Part shown: positions 54,601 through 63,970 of the stretch, one piece after another | How positions within the stretch are numbered: position 1 is the first letter of the stretch | Layout of the letters: each line of letters opens with the position of its first letter | Assembly (NCBI RefSeq): GCF_900187605.1 | Contig: NZ_FYEA01000003.1 | Location: forward strand, 310,001-374,000 | Reading direction: 5' to 3' | Source of the DNA: Pseudomonas sp. Irchel 3H7 | GTDB lineage: Bacteria > Pseudomonadota > Gammaproteobacteria > Pseudomonadales > Pseudomonadaceae | DNA length: 64,000 bases | The notes under the pieces: model-generated | What the model saw: only the letters and a program-made list of their open reading frames with translations | What the model was told of the DNA's origin: nothing | Databases searched by the model: none | Program-made: the position numbers and the translations under genes

Positions 54601-54940
54601 CCAATGCCTGACCGCGAGTTCCGGCAATCAGGGTTTCCAGTGCCCTGGCTGGATCGCGCAAGGCGTCGGCGGCGAGCGGTTGCTCTATGTTCATTAGTTC
54701 CAGCAGCCCTTGATCCGGCTGCGGCGTGTCATCAAGACCGGCGATAAAAAGCCGAACGGCTTCCAACACCTGTTTCTTCTGCTCGACACTTAAAGGAATT
54801 TGCCAGGATAAAGCGCCGGCAAAATCTGCCAGTGCGCAAGGCAAAACCTTTTCGGCTTCACGCTTTATGGAATCAATATTATTTGTATCACTGTCAGTTA
54901 CCGAAACAACATTCGAAGTAGAACTTTCAAACTCAGACAT
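51686..54940 (-). CDS. Tandem toxin-like protein 2 with C58 (YopT/AvrPphB-like) protease domain
   Basis: This 1,084-residue protein shares ~770 N-terminal residues with toxin-like protein 1 (ADFAGALSWQIPL, SYSSERTRIIADAFVEHLDY, FKSAISNFIDGKYLDGAIDL, LFLDVLGFVTAG). The shared part again includes a hydrophobic helical region fit for membrane insertion. The last ~310 residues are unique and show a papain-like triad: C904 in NGRCAALS, H993 in KSHGMVAG and D1012 in FFFDPNSG. The order, local motifs and the FFDPN signature match C58 cysteine proteases such as YopT and AvrPphB, which cleave host proteins. The ATG at 54940 has AAGGAA upstream. No immunity gene lies downstream. Family call is good; the target is unknown. 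Confidence 0.78.
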   Translation of the reverse strand: MSEFESSTSNVVSVTDSDTNNIDSIKREAEKVLPCALADFAGALSWQIPLSVEQKKQVLEAVRLFIAGLDDTPQPDQGLLELMNIEQPLAADALRDPARALETLIAGTRGQALGLAVQTHLKGFASDVSVNDYALAALQLDLDPQSIENHQRNNVAGFDLDSKQHWGEPVAAVFNKLREHLIKDRVCNSEMAGLGAYLLLARHAPLFLIKDLPTAVKYGGPAWFNLSVAAATIEAESPGKVAKMKFAQVMVCAESAALIDPAVTQYAQTVTLIDWGVVHGLVERKNDGHYTPAELDVLKTRFNEALADRLNTPILLSSVFPSRKEIARAGLKKEFGENYPIEEHVLEWDRSVGAKIVGALSPVPSAIQGPVGMHTLLDVAMMDGTYKWKTSHPLVNFRIHDINELDLRVRRIFNREFEATLNHLKEGTRLTIRHLISELPLEDRENIEYGKIDFYQDKTIKAGLQFHDKFVRAGNQNLTLRVEQGIDKKVSVYYIDLKAGSITKKDVDPVTQTDRVSVHIPSVSYGVRPFYLADRDIAKKLKRRPSPSWTFPVPDSYSSERTRIIADAFVEHLDYDSEDILKAAEGLTTWDQEVEVLERSVKFLLNLIPFKSAISNFIDGKYLDGAIDLFLDVLGFVTAGVSATAKLAQLGARTASALSKALKAAKIIGALVIGELNPFSGLHGLATGGARLAGNGVKFLANRGLGNIARLRGGAAGSYELLQAVGKQHGTALPGTWKVGEQNIAGIGVLKNDQWYPYNPVNNRIYGAPGNFQPRQGRLGSLSGVDAGYADRYAGFSANIAAARTPLNFPAFRKAYDDGLDILEAITDYSFRMDTQQLVELAAQPGRRPEEMGALVREIEDSLFDDATFYTNLLRQDMPKGVTVEPFSQCYFLARVDMASNGRCAALSYAMAYAYLHRREGTLLSNVLKAAEKQTHPQAARFISALEKSQQRLGPKYSFHTGGAPKKMDAQNIIDELVASRDSKILMIGTKSHGMVAGTRFTGGKQEWFFFDPNSGMAIFETRQTLQQGLSKAFGNGSLASTFKTYGKKRGGADYAVNEFRPGDVELTDVRDTLEKFSAMPLSV

Positions 54941-55450
54941 ACACTTTTCCTTCAGGATTAAAACAAGGAAAAAGTAAACCTCCAAAACACTTAAATAAAA
55001 AGCCGACAACCATTACCAATTAAGTGTTTTACCAACTGTATGTAAAATCCAACCAACGATTCCTTCTAACAAACAATGCGCAATCACACTCAACATCATG
55101 AAAACAAATCATTCGAAGAAAAAAAACAGCCGGAAAACACAAGTCGATAAAAGCCTTATCAAGTTTTGTTCCCGCTCTCTTCGCTCGCTGTAAAACATAT
55201 ACAGGCAGTCATGCTTTTTAGCCGTCAGGAGCCTGTCAAAACGATCAGACCAGCCACCCCGGCGACCGAAGTTCGAGCGAACCGCGTGATCGTGTGGCGG
55301 GGGACGATCACGTGGTAGAAACCGAAAAGCCCCGGCCACTCATCGAGTGGTCGAGACGGCTCAGTGCTTCGAGGCGCATCCCGCTCACAATTCCCTCGCC
55401 CCTCGCCAACCACCGTCTAAGCTTCAGACAAGTCCGATCAATCTGCGTGA
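54941..55450. other. Gap between toxin-like gene 2 and the penicillin-binding protein gene
   Basis: The first half (to about 55200) is AT-rich and probably holds the divergent toxin promoter. A 9-bp inverted repeat, CGTGATCGT at 55285-55293 with its complement at 55304-55312, lies in the second half. I see no convincing gene. Confidence 0.5.
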
Positions 55451-58400
55451 ATGGATCAATCGACTATGGGCGCTTTGTGGCAAACCGATTCGAGTAAAGC
55501 CGTGGTTCCGACTGACCGTGTGGATGAAGCGCCTGTCCCTGAAAAACCCCGCCGCAACCGGCATGGGTGGAAGGCTTTCTGGTTGTTGCTGGTGATTATC
55601 GCGATTGTCGTGGGACTGGCCGCGTCCAAGGAAATGCGCACCTCGCGCTTCCAGTCGCGCGAGCTCAGCCAGTACGCCGCGTCGCTGACTTACCATCTCG
55701 AACCCGGCCCCAGCGAAGCGATTCGCTATCCGGGCAATGGGCCATTCGATCTGCGCCTGGGCTACAGCTCGCTGGATGAATTTCTGCCACGCCTGCTCAA
55801 ACGCAATTACGTTATCACCGAGCAGACGCGTTTTTCCCCGGCGCTGCTCAGCTACACCGACAAAGGCCTGTTCGTGCCGTATTCGGAAAAGATCCAGGCC
55901 GGGCTGTCGATCACTGATTGCCGGGCTGCGCCGCTGTACAAGTACAACTACCCGCAGCAGCTGTATTCAAGCTTCGAATCCATCCCGCCAGTGGTGGTCA
56001 GCAGCCTGTTGTTTATCGAAAACCGCTTTCTGCTCGACCCGAAACAGCCGCTGGCCAACCCGGCAGTGGACTGGCCGCGCTTCGGCATGGCCGCCTGGTC
56101 GCAAGTGGCGAAACTGCTGCGATTGCCGGGCCAATCGGCAGGCGGCAGTACGCTGGCGACGCAATTGGAAAAGTACCGGCACTCACCGGATGGCCTGACA
56201 GTCTCCGGTGCCGAAAAGCTGCGGCAGATGATGTCCGCCAGCGTGCGCGCCTATCAGCCCGGCCCGCAAACTCTGGGGGCACGGCAGAACATCGTGCGCG
56301 ATTACCTCAACAGCGTGCCGCTCTCGGCGGTGCCGGGGCATGGTGAAGTGCATGGCATGGCGGAGGGGTTGCGCGTCTGGTACGGCAGTGATTTCAACCA
56401 GGCCAATGCACAGCTGAACAGTCCGGCCACGGATCCGAAAACCATGGCGGCCAAAGGCTTGGTCCTGCGTGAAATGCTTTCGTTGATGATCGCCCAGCGT
56501 CGCCCTTCGCATTATCTGACCAAGGGCCGCGAGGAACTCGCCAACCTCACCGACAGCCACTTGCGCCTGCTCAAGCAGAACGCGGTGATCGACAGCGCTT
56601 TGGCCGATGCCGCCCTCGCCAGCAAGGTCACCTACCGCGACTGGCAGACCCAGCCGACCATGCAACCGATCGAAACCAACAAAGGCATCAGCGTCGCCCG
56701 CAGTCGTCTGGCGAGCATGCTCAACCGGCCGCTGTACGATCTCGATCGCCTGGATCTGTCCGCCACCAGCACGCTGCAAGGCGACCTGCAAACCCAGGCC
56801 ACCGCCTACCTGAAAAAACTCGCCGACCCGGCCTACGCCGCCGAAATCGGCCTGCTCGGTGAACGCTTGCTGACGCCGACCAGCACCACCCAAGTGCGCT
56901 ACAGCTTCACCCTCTTCGAGCTGACCCCGGACGGTTCCCGCGTGCGGGTACAGACCGACAGCACCGACCAGCCGTTCGACATCAACGAAGGCAGCAAACT
57001 CGAACTCGGCTCAACGGCGAAAATGCGCGTGCTCACCACTTACCTGCAAATCATCGCCGAACTCCACGACAAGTACGGCGCAATGGGCGTGCCGGAACTG
57101 AAGAAAGTCGAAGTCCCCGATCAGGACCGCTTGAGCCAGTGGGTCATCGACTACCTGATCCAGAACAAAGACCACGACCTTTCAAAGATGCTCGGCGCAG
57201 CCCTCGACCGCAAATACTCGGCCAGCCCCGGCGAGGCGTTTTTCACCGGCGGCGGCCTGCACACGTTCCATAACTTTCGCAAGGAAGACAACGGCCGCCT
57301 GCCGACCTTGCGCGATTCCCTGCGCGAGTCGATCAACCTGCCGTTCATTCGGCTGATGCGCGACGTGGTGCGTTATGTCACTTATTCGGGGCCCAACAGC
57401 AGTGCCGAGTTGCTCAAGGATGATCGTGACCCGCGCCGGCAGGAATACCTGGCGAGCTTCGCCGACCGCGAAGGCACCTCGTTCCAGCTCAAGTTCTGGA
57501 AAAAGTACAAAAACAAAGACACTCAAGCGCGCCTCGACACCTTTCTCGACAGCATGCGCCCGACGCCGATTCGCATGGCCGCCGTGCATCGTTACTTGCT
57601 GCCGGAGGCGAGTCAGGAAGACTTCAATACCTTCGTGCGCTCACACCTCAAAGGCGCCAAGCTCAGCGAAAAACTCACCGATGATCGCCTGATCCGCCTC
57701 TACGATTCCTATGGCCCCGGCAGTTACGATTTGCCCGATCAAGGCTTCATCGCCAAGGTGCATCCGCTGGACCTGTGGATGATGGGCTACCTGTTGAACC
57801 ACCCGGACGCGACCTTCAGCGAGATCGTCAAGGCCAGCCATTTCGAACGTCAGGAAGTCTATAGCTGGCTGTTCAAGAGCAAGCACAAGGGCGCTCGTGA
57901 CAGCCGTATTCGCACCATGCTCGAGATCGAAGCGTTCCTGGAAATTCACCAGCGCTGGCAGAAAGTCGGCTACCCGTTCGACCACCTGGTGCCTTCGCTG
58001 GCCACCGCCATTGGCAGTTCCGGTGACCGCCCGGCCGCACTGGCCGAGCTGATCGGCACCATCCTCAATGACGGCGTGCGCATGCCGACCCTGCGCATCG
58101 ACAGCCTGCATTTCGCCGCCGGCACACCCTACGAAACGCAACTGGTCAATGACCCGCATGTCGGCAAACGGGTGATGCCGTCCGAAGTCGCCACGGCCAT
58201 GCGCGAGGCGCTGTCGCAAGTGGTCGACGCCGGTACGGCAAAACGTGTTTCCGGCAGTTTCAAACTGGCTGATGGCAGCCCACTGGCCATGGGTGGCAAA
58301 ACGGGGACCGGTGACAACCGCATCGAAGCCATCGGTTCGGGCGGGCGCATCCTCAGTTCGAAGTCGATCAACCGCACGGCGACGTTCGTGTTCTACATCG

Positions 58401-58609
58401 GCGATCACCATTTCGGCACCCTCACCGCGTTCGTCCCGGGGCGCTCGGCGGAGAACTTCAAGTTCACCTCGGCCCTGCCAGTGCAGGTGCTCAAGGGCAT
58501 GGCGCCGATTCTGACGCCGTATCTGCAACCGGGCAGCGACTCGCAATGCACGCCAACGAAAACCGCCAGCGTGGCGATGCTCGAAGCGCCGCGCCCTACA
58601 GCGAGGTAA
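55451..58609 (+). CDS. Divergent bifunctional penicillin-binding protein (GT51 plus transpeptidase)
   Basis: This 1,052-residue protein has a cytoplasmic N-terminus and one TM anchor (about 43-60). A glycosyltransferase 51-like domain follows (catalytic-type E190 in IENRFLLDP, then GGSTLATQLEKY). The transpeptidase domain has S521-T-A-K524, S627-I-N629 and K950-T-G-T-G, a complete active-site set. The GT51 motifs are altered from the usual EDRRFF and GGSTITQQL, and over 400 residues separate the SxxK and KTG motifs, longer than in PBP1a/1b. It would build and cross-link peptidoglycan in the periplasm, perhaps under special conditions. Start ATG at 55451; the ribosome site is weak. Confidence 0.82.
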   Translation: MDQSTMGALWQTDSSKAVVPTDRVDEAPVPEKPRRNRHGWKAFWLLLVIIAIVVGLAASKEMRTSRFQSRELSQYAASLTYHLEPGPSEAIRYPGNGPFDLRLGYSSLDEFLPRLLKRNYVITEQTRFSPALLSYTDKGLFVPYSEKIQAGLSITDCRAAPLYKYNYPQQLYSSFESIPPVVVSSLLFIENRFLLDPKQPLANPAVDWPRFGMAAWSQVAKLLRLPGQSAGGSTLATQLEKYRHSPDGLTVSGAEKLRQMMSASVRAYQPGPQTLGARQNIVRDYLNSVPLSAVPGHGEVHGMAEGLRVWYGSDFNQANAQLNSPATDPKTMAAKGLVLREMLSLMIAQRRPSHYLTKGREELANLTDSHLRLLKQNAVIDSALADAALASKVTYRDWQTQPTMQPIETNKGISVARSRLASMLNRPLYDLDRLDLSATSTLQGDLQTQATAYLKKLADPAYAAEIGLLGERLLTPTSTTQVRYSFTLFELTPDGSRVRVQTDSTDQPFDINEGSKLELGSTAKMRVLTTYLQIIAELHDKYGAMGVPELKKVEVPDQDRLSQWVIDYLIQNKDHDLSKMLGAALDRKYSASPGEAFFTGGGLHTFHNFRKEDNGRLPTLRDSLRESINLPFIRLMRDVVRYVTYSGPNSSAELLKDDRDPRRQEYLASFADREGTSFQLKFWKKYKNKDTQARLDTFLDSMRPTPIRMAAVHRYLLPEASQEDFNTFVRSHLKGAKLSEKLTDDRLIRLYDSYGPGSYDLPDQGFIAKVHPLDLWMMGYLLNHPDATFSEIVKASHFERQEVYSWLFKSKHKGARDSRIRTMLEIEAFLEIHQRWQKVGYPFDHLVPSLATAIGSSGDRPAALAELIGTILNDGVRMPTLRIDSLHFAAGTPYETQLVNDPHVGKRVMPSEVATAMREALSQVVDAGTAKRVSGSFKLADGSPLAMGGKTGTGDNRIEAIGSGGRILSSKSINRTATFVFYIGDHHFGTLTAFVPGRSAENFKFTSALPVQVLKGMAPILTPYLQPGSDSQCTPTKTASVAMLEAPRPTAR

Positions 58610-58801
58610 CAAATCGTGTCGGTTTTTTCTGCATCAGAGTGACGAATTTTCGATTCGGCGGGTGGTATTCATGTATTTTTCAGATTCGAATTTTCGTCGG
58701 GTTGGTGCTGCGCAACGCCGTTTGCCTCCCGATCTTTGAACTTTTGTTTTGCCCTGCCCTGAGTAGGCTGATCACTCCTCAACAATCAAGGATGATTGGC
58801 C

Positions 58802-61800
58802 ATGTCTCTCTCTCCCCAGCCTGCGGAAAACACGGACAAAGGACGGCACTACGAATTCATCAAATCCGCCGTCGACGACAATTTCAAGACCGCTACCGTC
58901 AGCCGGGGCCTCGCCCTGGCAGCCTCGCCACTGAAGAATGAAGCCTGGTACACCACCGCGCCCGCCGCCTATCTGAACAAACTCGCCGACGCCAACCTCA
59001 AGGCCTGGGGTTCGCAGAACCAGGTTGACCACCTGCTGGCGAAAACCGATCTGTACGCTTTCGCCGAACCGCTGCTCAAGGCAAAAATCAAACAACGTCA
59101 CGGCATCGAGCCGGACGTCAAAAGCACCTTTCTACGCCTGTACCTGCCGAAAGAAAAACCGTGGTACGCCATCGATTTCTCCGCAGGTGTCGTGACCCGC
59201 ACTGTCTCCTTGCTGGACGCCGCCCTGCACAACTTCGCCAACAGCGAAACGGTAGGTCCTGGCTCGGACTACATCAGCCAACCCGATGAACGCGGTCTGT
59301 TCGATGTCGTGCCGATCAAAAGCGCCATGCCCATCAGCCAGTTCCAGACGCTGTGCCGCGACCTGGATATCGGCGCCCAGTATAAAAAGCATCTGGAAAG
59401 CTATCTGCTACCGGGTGAACCGCTGGCTGAAGGCGTGCTGCAACACAAGGTGAACGAGAGTCAGAAAGACGCCCTCGCCGTCGCGGCGCACCTGGCACTG
59501 ATCAAGGACGATATCCAGTACGACGCCTACAAAATGCTGCTGACCCTGGCCGAAGGCAAACCGCAACTGCGGCTCAATGGCCGTTCAATGCAGTGCTCTG
59601 ACCTGTCGCTGCTCGGCACCCGCCTGACCGGGATCCTGCTACTGACGCATGCGGTATCGGACAACCGCGGTGTTCGACGGGTGATCGCCTACATTCCTCA
59701 CGATCCGGATCACCCGCTCAAGGAGTACGACTCTCTGACAGCATTGCGCGATGAATTGACGCGGCAGTTTCGCGAAGACCGATTCAGTGCCTCAAGCCAA
59801 CAGACCTATCGTCAATTCTTCAGCCAGTTTGTCGACCAGCAGCAGCGCGGACACTTCTTCGCTGAACTCGAACAGCGACTGTTCATCGTCAGGTATCACC
59901 CGCGTCAGGATCCGGCCGACCAGCGACCAGCGTGGCGCAAGGATCCGGTGGACAATCCCAACCTGCAATTCAGCCGGTTGAAATTACAGGGTGATTACTG
60001 GCGCCACGCCTATCAGCAAAAGCTCAACAAGATTCTCAACGATGCCCGGGAAATCGCCGTCTCCACCGCCGACACCGACAGCAAGGCGCGCTGGGCGTGG
60101 TGGGACAACTTCAAGAAAATCCTCTCGGACATTGCCAATGTCGCCTTGTTGATCGCCACTCCCTTCGTCCCGGGTCTGGGCGAACTGATGATGGCCTACA
60201 CCGCTTACCAACTGACCAGCGACGTCATCGAAGGCATCGTCGATCTGGCCGAAGGGCTTTGGCAGGAAGCCGCCGGGCATGTCATCAGCGTGGTGACCGA
60301 CATCATCCAGTTGGCCGCCTTCACTGCGGGCGCGCAGATCGGCGAAGCCTTTCGCGTGAAGCTGTCGCCGTTGGTCGACGCTATGAAACCGGTCAAGCTG
60401 CCCGATGGCAAAAACAGTTTATGGCACCCGGATCTGAGCCCTTACGCACGCAATGAACTGATGCTCTCGCCAGACGCCAAACCTGACCACCAGGGACTGC
60501 ATCAGTACGGCAACGAAAACGTCCTGCCACTGGAGGGCAAGCTGTACTTCGTCGAAAAAGCCTCGACTGACGCGACGTCCACCACCCACCGCATCAAGCA
60601 CCCGAACCGCGCCAACGCCTACCAGCCACGGATCGAACACAATGGCCACGGCGCCTGGGTGCATGAAGCGGAAACCCCGCAAGACTGGCCAAATGAAGCA
60701 CTGATGCGGCGCCTGGGCCATCGCGTCGAGCGATTTTCCCCCAGGGAACTGGAGCAGATCCGCATCAGCAGCGGTACCGACCACAACGCTCTGCGCCAGA
60801 TGTATGTGGACACCCGTCCACCACCACCGCTGCTGGCCGACACGGTCAAGCGGTTCAGTGCCTACGACGATATTCGCATCGCCACCGCCAACATCCGTAA
60901 CGGGCAGCCGATTGCCGCTGAATCGGTGTGGCTGGAACCGGTGCTGACCAGCCTGCCAGGCTGGCCGTACAACCGGGCGCTGGAGGTGTTTGCCGACACC
61001 GACCTGGCCGGCTATTCGCGCAAGTACGGCAACCCCCAAGCGTTGGAGGCCGATACCTTGAGCATCAGTCTCGCCGATCTGAACGCGGGCAAGTTGCCGG
61101 ATCGGGTGGCGGGTTTTCTTACCGAGGCAGAGTTCAACAGTCTGCTGGGGCGCGAGGTTCCCCCTGGCGAGCGTGTTGCGGCCTTGCGCAATCAGCTCGC
61201 CGATGACGTCGACAAACGCAGCGGCGCCGTATCCCGGCATGTTTATCAAGCTGGGGAACGATCAGGCAAAGCCGATATCCAGCGCGTCCGACAGACGTTC
61301 CCGGATCTTCCACTCGAGCTTGCAGAAAAAGTCGTGGCGCAGGCCAAACCCGCCGAACTGCAACGCATCGCCGATGAACAACGCCTGCCGCTGCGCCTCA
61401 AGAACCAAGCCCGAGAACTGGATTTCGAAGCATCCGCTACCCGGGCTTACGATGGTTTTTATCACGATGAGTTGATCACTGCGGAGACTGAACGCCTCGC
61501 GCTCAACACCCTCAGAGTCAATACCGACACCTTCGCCGACCTGCGCCTGGAGGTTCGCGATGGCAGCTTTGACGGAACGCTGCGCTGCAGTGTCGGGCCG
61601 GCTGACGCAACCACCGTCAGACGTCTGATTCGCGACGAACGGGGGCGTTATGAAGTGCTCGACGCCAATAACCGCCAACTGCATGAAGGCGATGATTTCT
61701 ACGAGTCGATTCTTCATGCGGTGCCTGTCCAGACCTTGCCTGAAGTGGGTTATCAACGCGGTCAGGGACGCCCGCTGAAGCTATGGATCATGGAACAGGC

Positions 61801-63925
61801 CACGTCCCCTGCACAGCGCCGAACCGCGCTGGCAGAGCCACCCATCCGCCCGGTGGCGACGATTGAAACCGAAACGCTGCTGCGCGGCTGGCCGTGGCCG
61901 TTTGCCAAACAGACACCGGAACAACGAATCAGGCAGCTCTACCCGTACATGAAGGAAAGCGAGGTGACCACCTTCATCGAAGTGTTGAAACGCAAGGGTG
62001 ATAACCCCGAAAACGCGATCAAACAGCTGGAAAACGAACGCGAGGATCTGCACCAGGCACTGCAGAAATGGCGTGACAATTACCCCGCCGGCATGGACGA
62101 CTCGGGAGATCCGGCCTACGGAGCATCCCTGGATTACATGCACAACGGCGGCAGGCACATCGAAGACAAGTTGATTGAATGTTTCGAGCGTAAAAGCGAT
62201 CTGTTCGAAGGTGGCAGCAATCATCCCGAACAAGGCTATACGCTGGACCTGACGTCCGATTTCCTGAGCTTTGAGCTCGAAAGGTGGTGGAAAGATTTAC
62301 GCGAACAACCTGACCTGCAGAAACACCTTGAGCAGATCACCTCGCTGAGAGTCAACAAAATGCCCCTCTCGCCTACCGCCGAAGGACTACTCGGCAGCCT
62401 GCCGCGGCTGCGGCAATTGAGCGCCCGCCAGTGCGGTCTGAAAGAGATACCTTCCACCCTCGGCCAAATGCGCCGGCTCGAGTATCTGGATCTGAGCGAC
62501 AACCGGATTCACTTGACGCCACAGTCCGGCGAACACCTCAACGCACTGGTGCGTCTGCGCACGCTGAACCTGAACGGTAATCCATTGGGCGTGCCACCCG
62601 ATGTCGGGCGGATGTCCCAGTTGTATGAACTGGGCCTGGCCAATACCGACATTAAAACCTGGCCCGAGGGGTTGTTCGAACCCGGCAGCGGCGACTGGCC
62701 GCGACGGCGCGGTTTCATGCTCGACATGCGGCGGGCGCCGATCAATACCCTGCCCCAGGTCACGCCCGGCTCCGATCAGGCGTTTGTCCTCAGCCGCGCG
62801 CGCTTTGACCTGGCAAAACTGACCAATGAGGACAGGGTGCGTTATGGCCTGTATCGGCAATCTTCAGGCCTGGGTCTGGTGCAAAGCTATTTGCCGGCAG
62901 CCAGCAACGAGCTCAGCCATTGGCAAATGTTTCCCGTTGAGCCTGGCGGGTTCGGACCGTCCGCAGCGTTGCAAAAATATCGCGAAGAATCCTGGCATGA
63001 CCTGATGGCCGAACCAGACTCCGCCGGTTTTTTCAGCGTTATCCGCAAGCAAAGGGAAAGCGCGGATTACCGGACGAGTCGCGGTCGACAGAATTTGACC
63101 CGGCGCGTATGGGAAATGGTCGAAGCGGCGGCAATCGATTCACAACTGCGCGCAGAACTGTTCAAACAGATTGTGTCCCCCGACGATTGCGGCGATCTGG
63201 GTACTCAGTTGTTCAATTCACTGGGGATGAAAGTACTGGTATCCAAAGCCTACGAGGAGTCGACATCAGCCAGCGCTCTGGATGACAGACTCGTACGCCT
63301 CGCCCGCAGTGCCGCCCGACTGAACCGAGTGACCGATGAGGCAGATTTTGAATACCAGCGTCAGAAACAGCAAAACAAGATCGATAACAGCATCCCCGCT
63401 CCCGATGAGGTAGAAATCCATCTGGCCTATGAGACCGGGCTGGCCGAAAGACTGGGGCTGCCCTGGCAGGCCGAGGGTATGCTCTACCGACCTCGCTCCG
63501 GCGTCAGTACCGAACAACTCGACGCGGCCTATAACACGATCATCAAACGCGAACAGGGCGATGGTCTGGTCAACGGAATGATCCACCTCTATTCGAAGAA
63601 GTTCTGGGAGACTCATTTGCGCAAGAACCACCCGGACCGCTATGAAACCAATGATGATTTTTACGCGGAAAAACTGGGACGGCTCGATGAGCTGCGTGAT
63701 GCGCAGGCTGAATGGGCCAACGCCACGCCACAAACGCCGCTCAATCAACTGGCGCGAAAAATGGAAAGCCTTGCCGATCAACTGGGCATACCGCAGGCAG
63801 AGGTCTTCAGCGGCGAAGCCATGAGCGCCGCACGCCACAGACGGCTGTCGGACAACATTGGCTATGAGCGCGATGAACTGTCCAGGCAGTTGACTCGTGA
63901 AGCATTGGCCAGGGCGGGTTTCTGA
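58802..63925 (+). CDS. Giant effector with LRRs and C-terminal NEL E3 ubiquitin ligase domain
   Basis: The product is a 1,707-residue protein with no signal peptide. The N-terminal ~1,000 residues resemble the dermonecrotic-toxin/DUF6543-type protein at 20245, including an LLLTHAVSD/YIPHDP module and a hydrophobic segment (about 447-517, IANVALLIATPFVPGLGELM). Leucine-rich repeats lie at about 1180-1300 (LRQLSARQCGLKEIP, LEYLDLSDNRI, LRTLNLNGNPL). The last ~300 residues match the NEL domain of IpaH/SspH/SlrP: catalytic C1463 in DDCGD (Cys-x-Asp), then DEVEIHLAYETGLAERLGLP. Such enzymes ubiquitinate host proteins chosen by the LRRs. I chose the ATG at 58802 over a TTG at 58796 because AAGGA is properly spaced only for the ATG. 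Confidence 0.88.
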   Translation: MSLSPQPAENTDKGRHYEFIKSAVDDNFKTATVSRGLALAASPLKNEAWYTTAPAAYLNKLADANLKAWGSQNQVDHLLAKTDLYAFAEPLLKAKIKQRHGIEPDVKSTFLRLYLPKEKPWYAIDFSAGVVTRTVSLLDAALHNFANSETVGPGSDYISQPDERGLFDVVPIKSAMPISQFQTLCRDLDIGAQYKKHLESYLLPGEPLAEGVLQHKVNESQKDALAVAAHLALIKDDIQYDAYKMLLTLAEGKPQLRLNGRSMQCSDLSLLGTRLTGILLLTHAVSDNRGVRRVIAYIPHDPDHPLKEYDSLTALRDELTRQFREDRFSASSQQTYRQFFSQFVDQQQRGHFFAELEQRLFIVRYHPRQDPADQRPAWRKDPVDNPNLQFSRLKLQGDYWRHAYQQKLNKILNDAREIAVSTADTDSKARWAWWDNFKKILSDIANVALLIATPFVPGLGELMMAYTAYQLTSDVIEGIVDLAEGLWQEAAGHVISVVTDIIQLAAFTAGAQIGEAFRVKLSPLVDAMKPVKLPDGKNSLWHPDLSPYARNELMLSPDAKPDHQGLHQYGNENVLPLEGKLYFVEKASTDATSTTHRIKHPNRANAYQPRIEHNGHGAWVHEAETPQDWPNEALMRRLGHRVERFSPRELEQIRISSGTDHNALRQMYVDTRPPPPLLADTVKRFSAYDDIRIATANIRNGQPIAAESVWLEPVLTSLPGWPYNRALEVFADTDLAGYSRKYGNPQALEADTLSISLADLNAGKLPDRVAGFLTEAEFNSLLGREVPPGERVAALRNQLADDVDKRSGAVSRHVYQAGERSGKADIQRVRQTFPDLPLELAEKVVAQAKPAELQRIADEQRLPLRLKNQARELDFEASATRAYDGFYHDELITAETERLALNTLRVNTDTFADLRLEVRDGSFDGTLRCSVGPADATTVRRLIRDERGRYEVLDANNRQLHEGDDFYESILHAVPVQTLPEVGYQRGQGRPLKLWIMEQATSPAQRRTALAEPPIRPVATIETETLLRGWPWPFAKQTPEQRIRQLYPYMKESEVTTFIEVLKRKGDNPENAIKQLENEREDLHQALQKWRDNYPAGMDDSGDPAYGASLDYMHNGGRHIEDKLIECFERKSDLFEGGSNHPEQGYTLDLTSDFLSFELERWWKDLREQPDLQKHLEQITSLRVNKMPLSPTAEGLLGSLPRLRQLSARQCGLKEIPSTLGQMRRLEYLDLSDNRIHLTPQSGEHLNALVRLRTLNLNGNPLGVPPDVGRMSQLYELGLANTDIKTWPEGLFEPGSGDWPRRRGFMLDMRRAPINTLPQVTPGSDQAFVLSRARFDLAKLTNEDRVRYGLYRQSSGLGLVQSYLPAASNELSHWQMFPVEPGGFGPSAALQKYREESWHDLMAEPDSAGFFSVIRKQRESADYRTSRGRQNLTRRVWEMVEAAAIDSQLRAELFKQIVSPDDCGDLGTQLFNSLGMKVLVSKAYEESTSASALDDRLVRLARSAARLNRVTDEADFEYQRQKQQNKIDNSIPAPDEVEIHLAYETGLAERLGLPWQAEGMLYRPRSGVSTEQLDAAYNTIIKREQGDGLVNGMIHLYSKKFWETHLRKNHPDRYETNDDFYAEKLGRLDELRDAQAEWANATPQTPLNQLARKMESLADQLGIPQAEVFSGEAMSAARHRRLSDNIGYERDELSRQLTREALARAGF

Positions 63926-63938
63926 CGACAACGCTGTT

Positions 63939-63970
63939 GCTCTGCCAGCCCGGTCAAAGCTGGCAGAGCT
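63939..63970 (+). terminator. Terminator-like hairpin after the NEL effector gene
   Basis: GCTCTGCCAG (63939-63948) pairs with CTGGCAGAGC (63960-63969), an 11-nt loop, followed by only a short TT. It begins 14 bp after the stop; a weak U tract makes termination efficiency uncertain. Confidence 0.65.

Noticed and set aside
58796..58801. TTG start six bases before the chosen ATG of the NEL protein
   Set aside because: The AAGGA ribosome site is too close to the TTG but properly spaced for the ATG at 58802.
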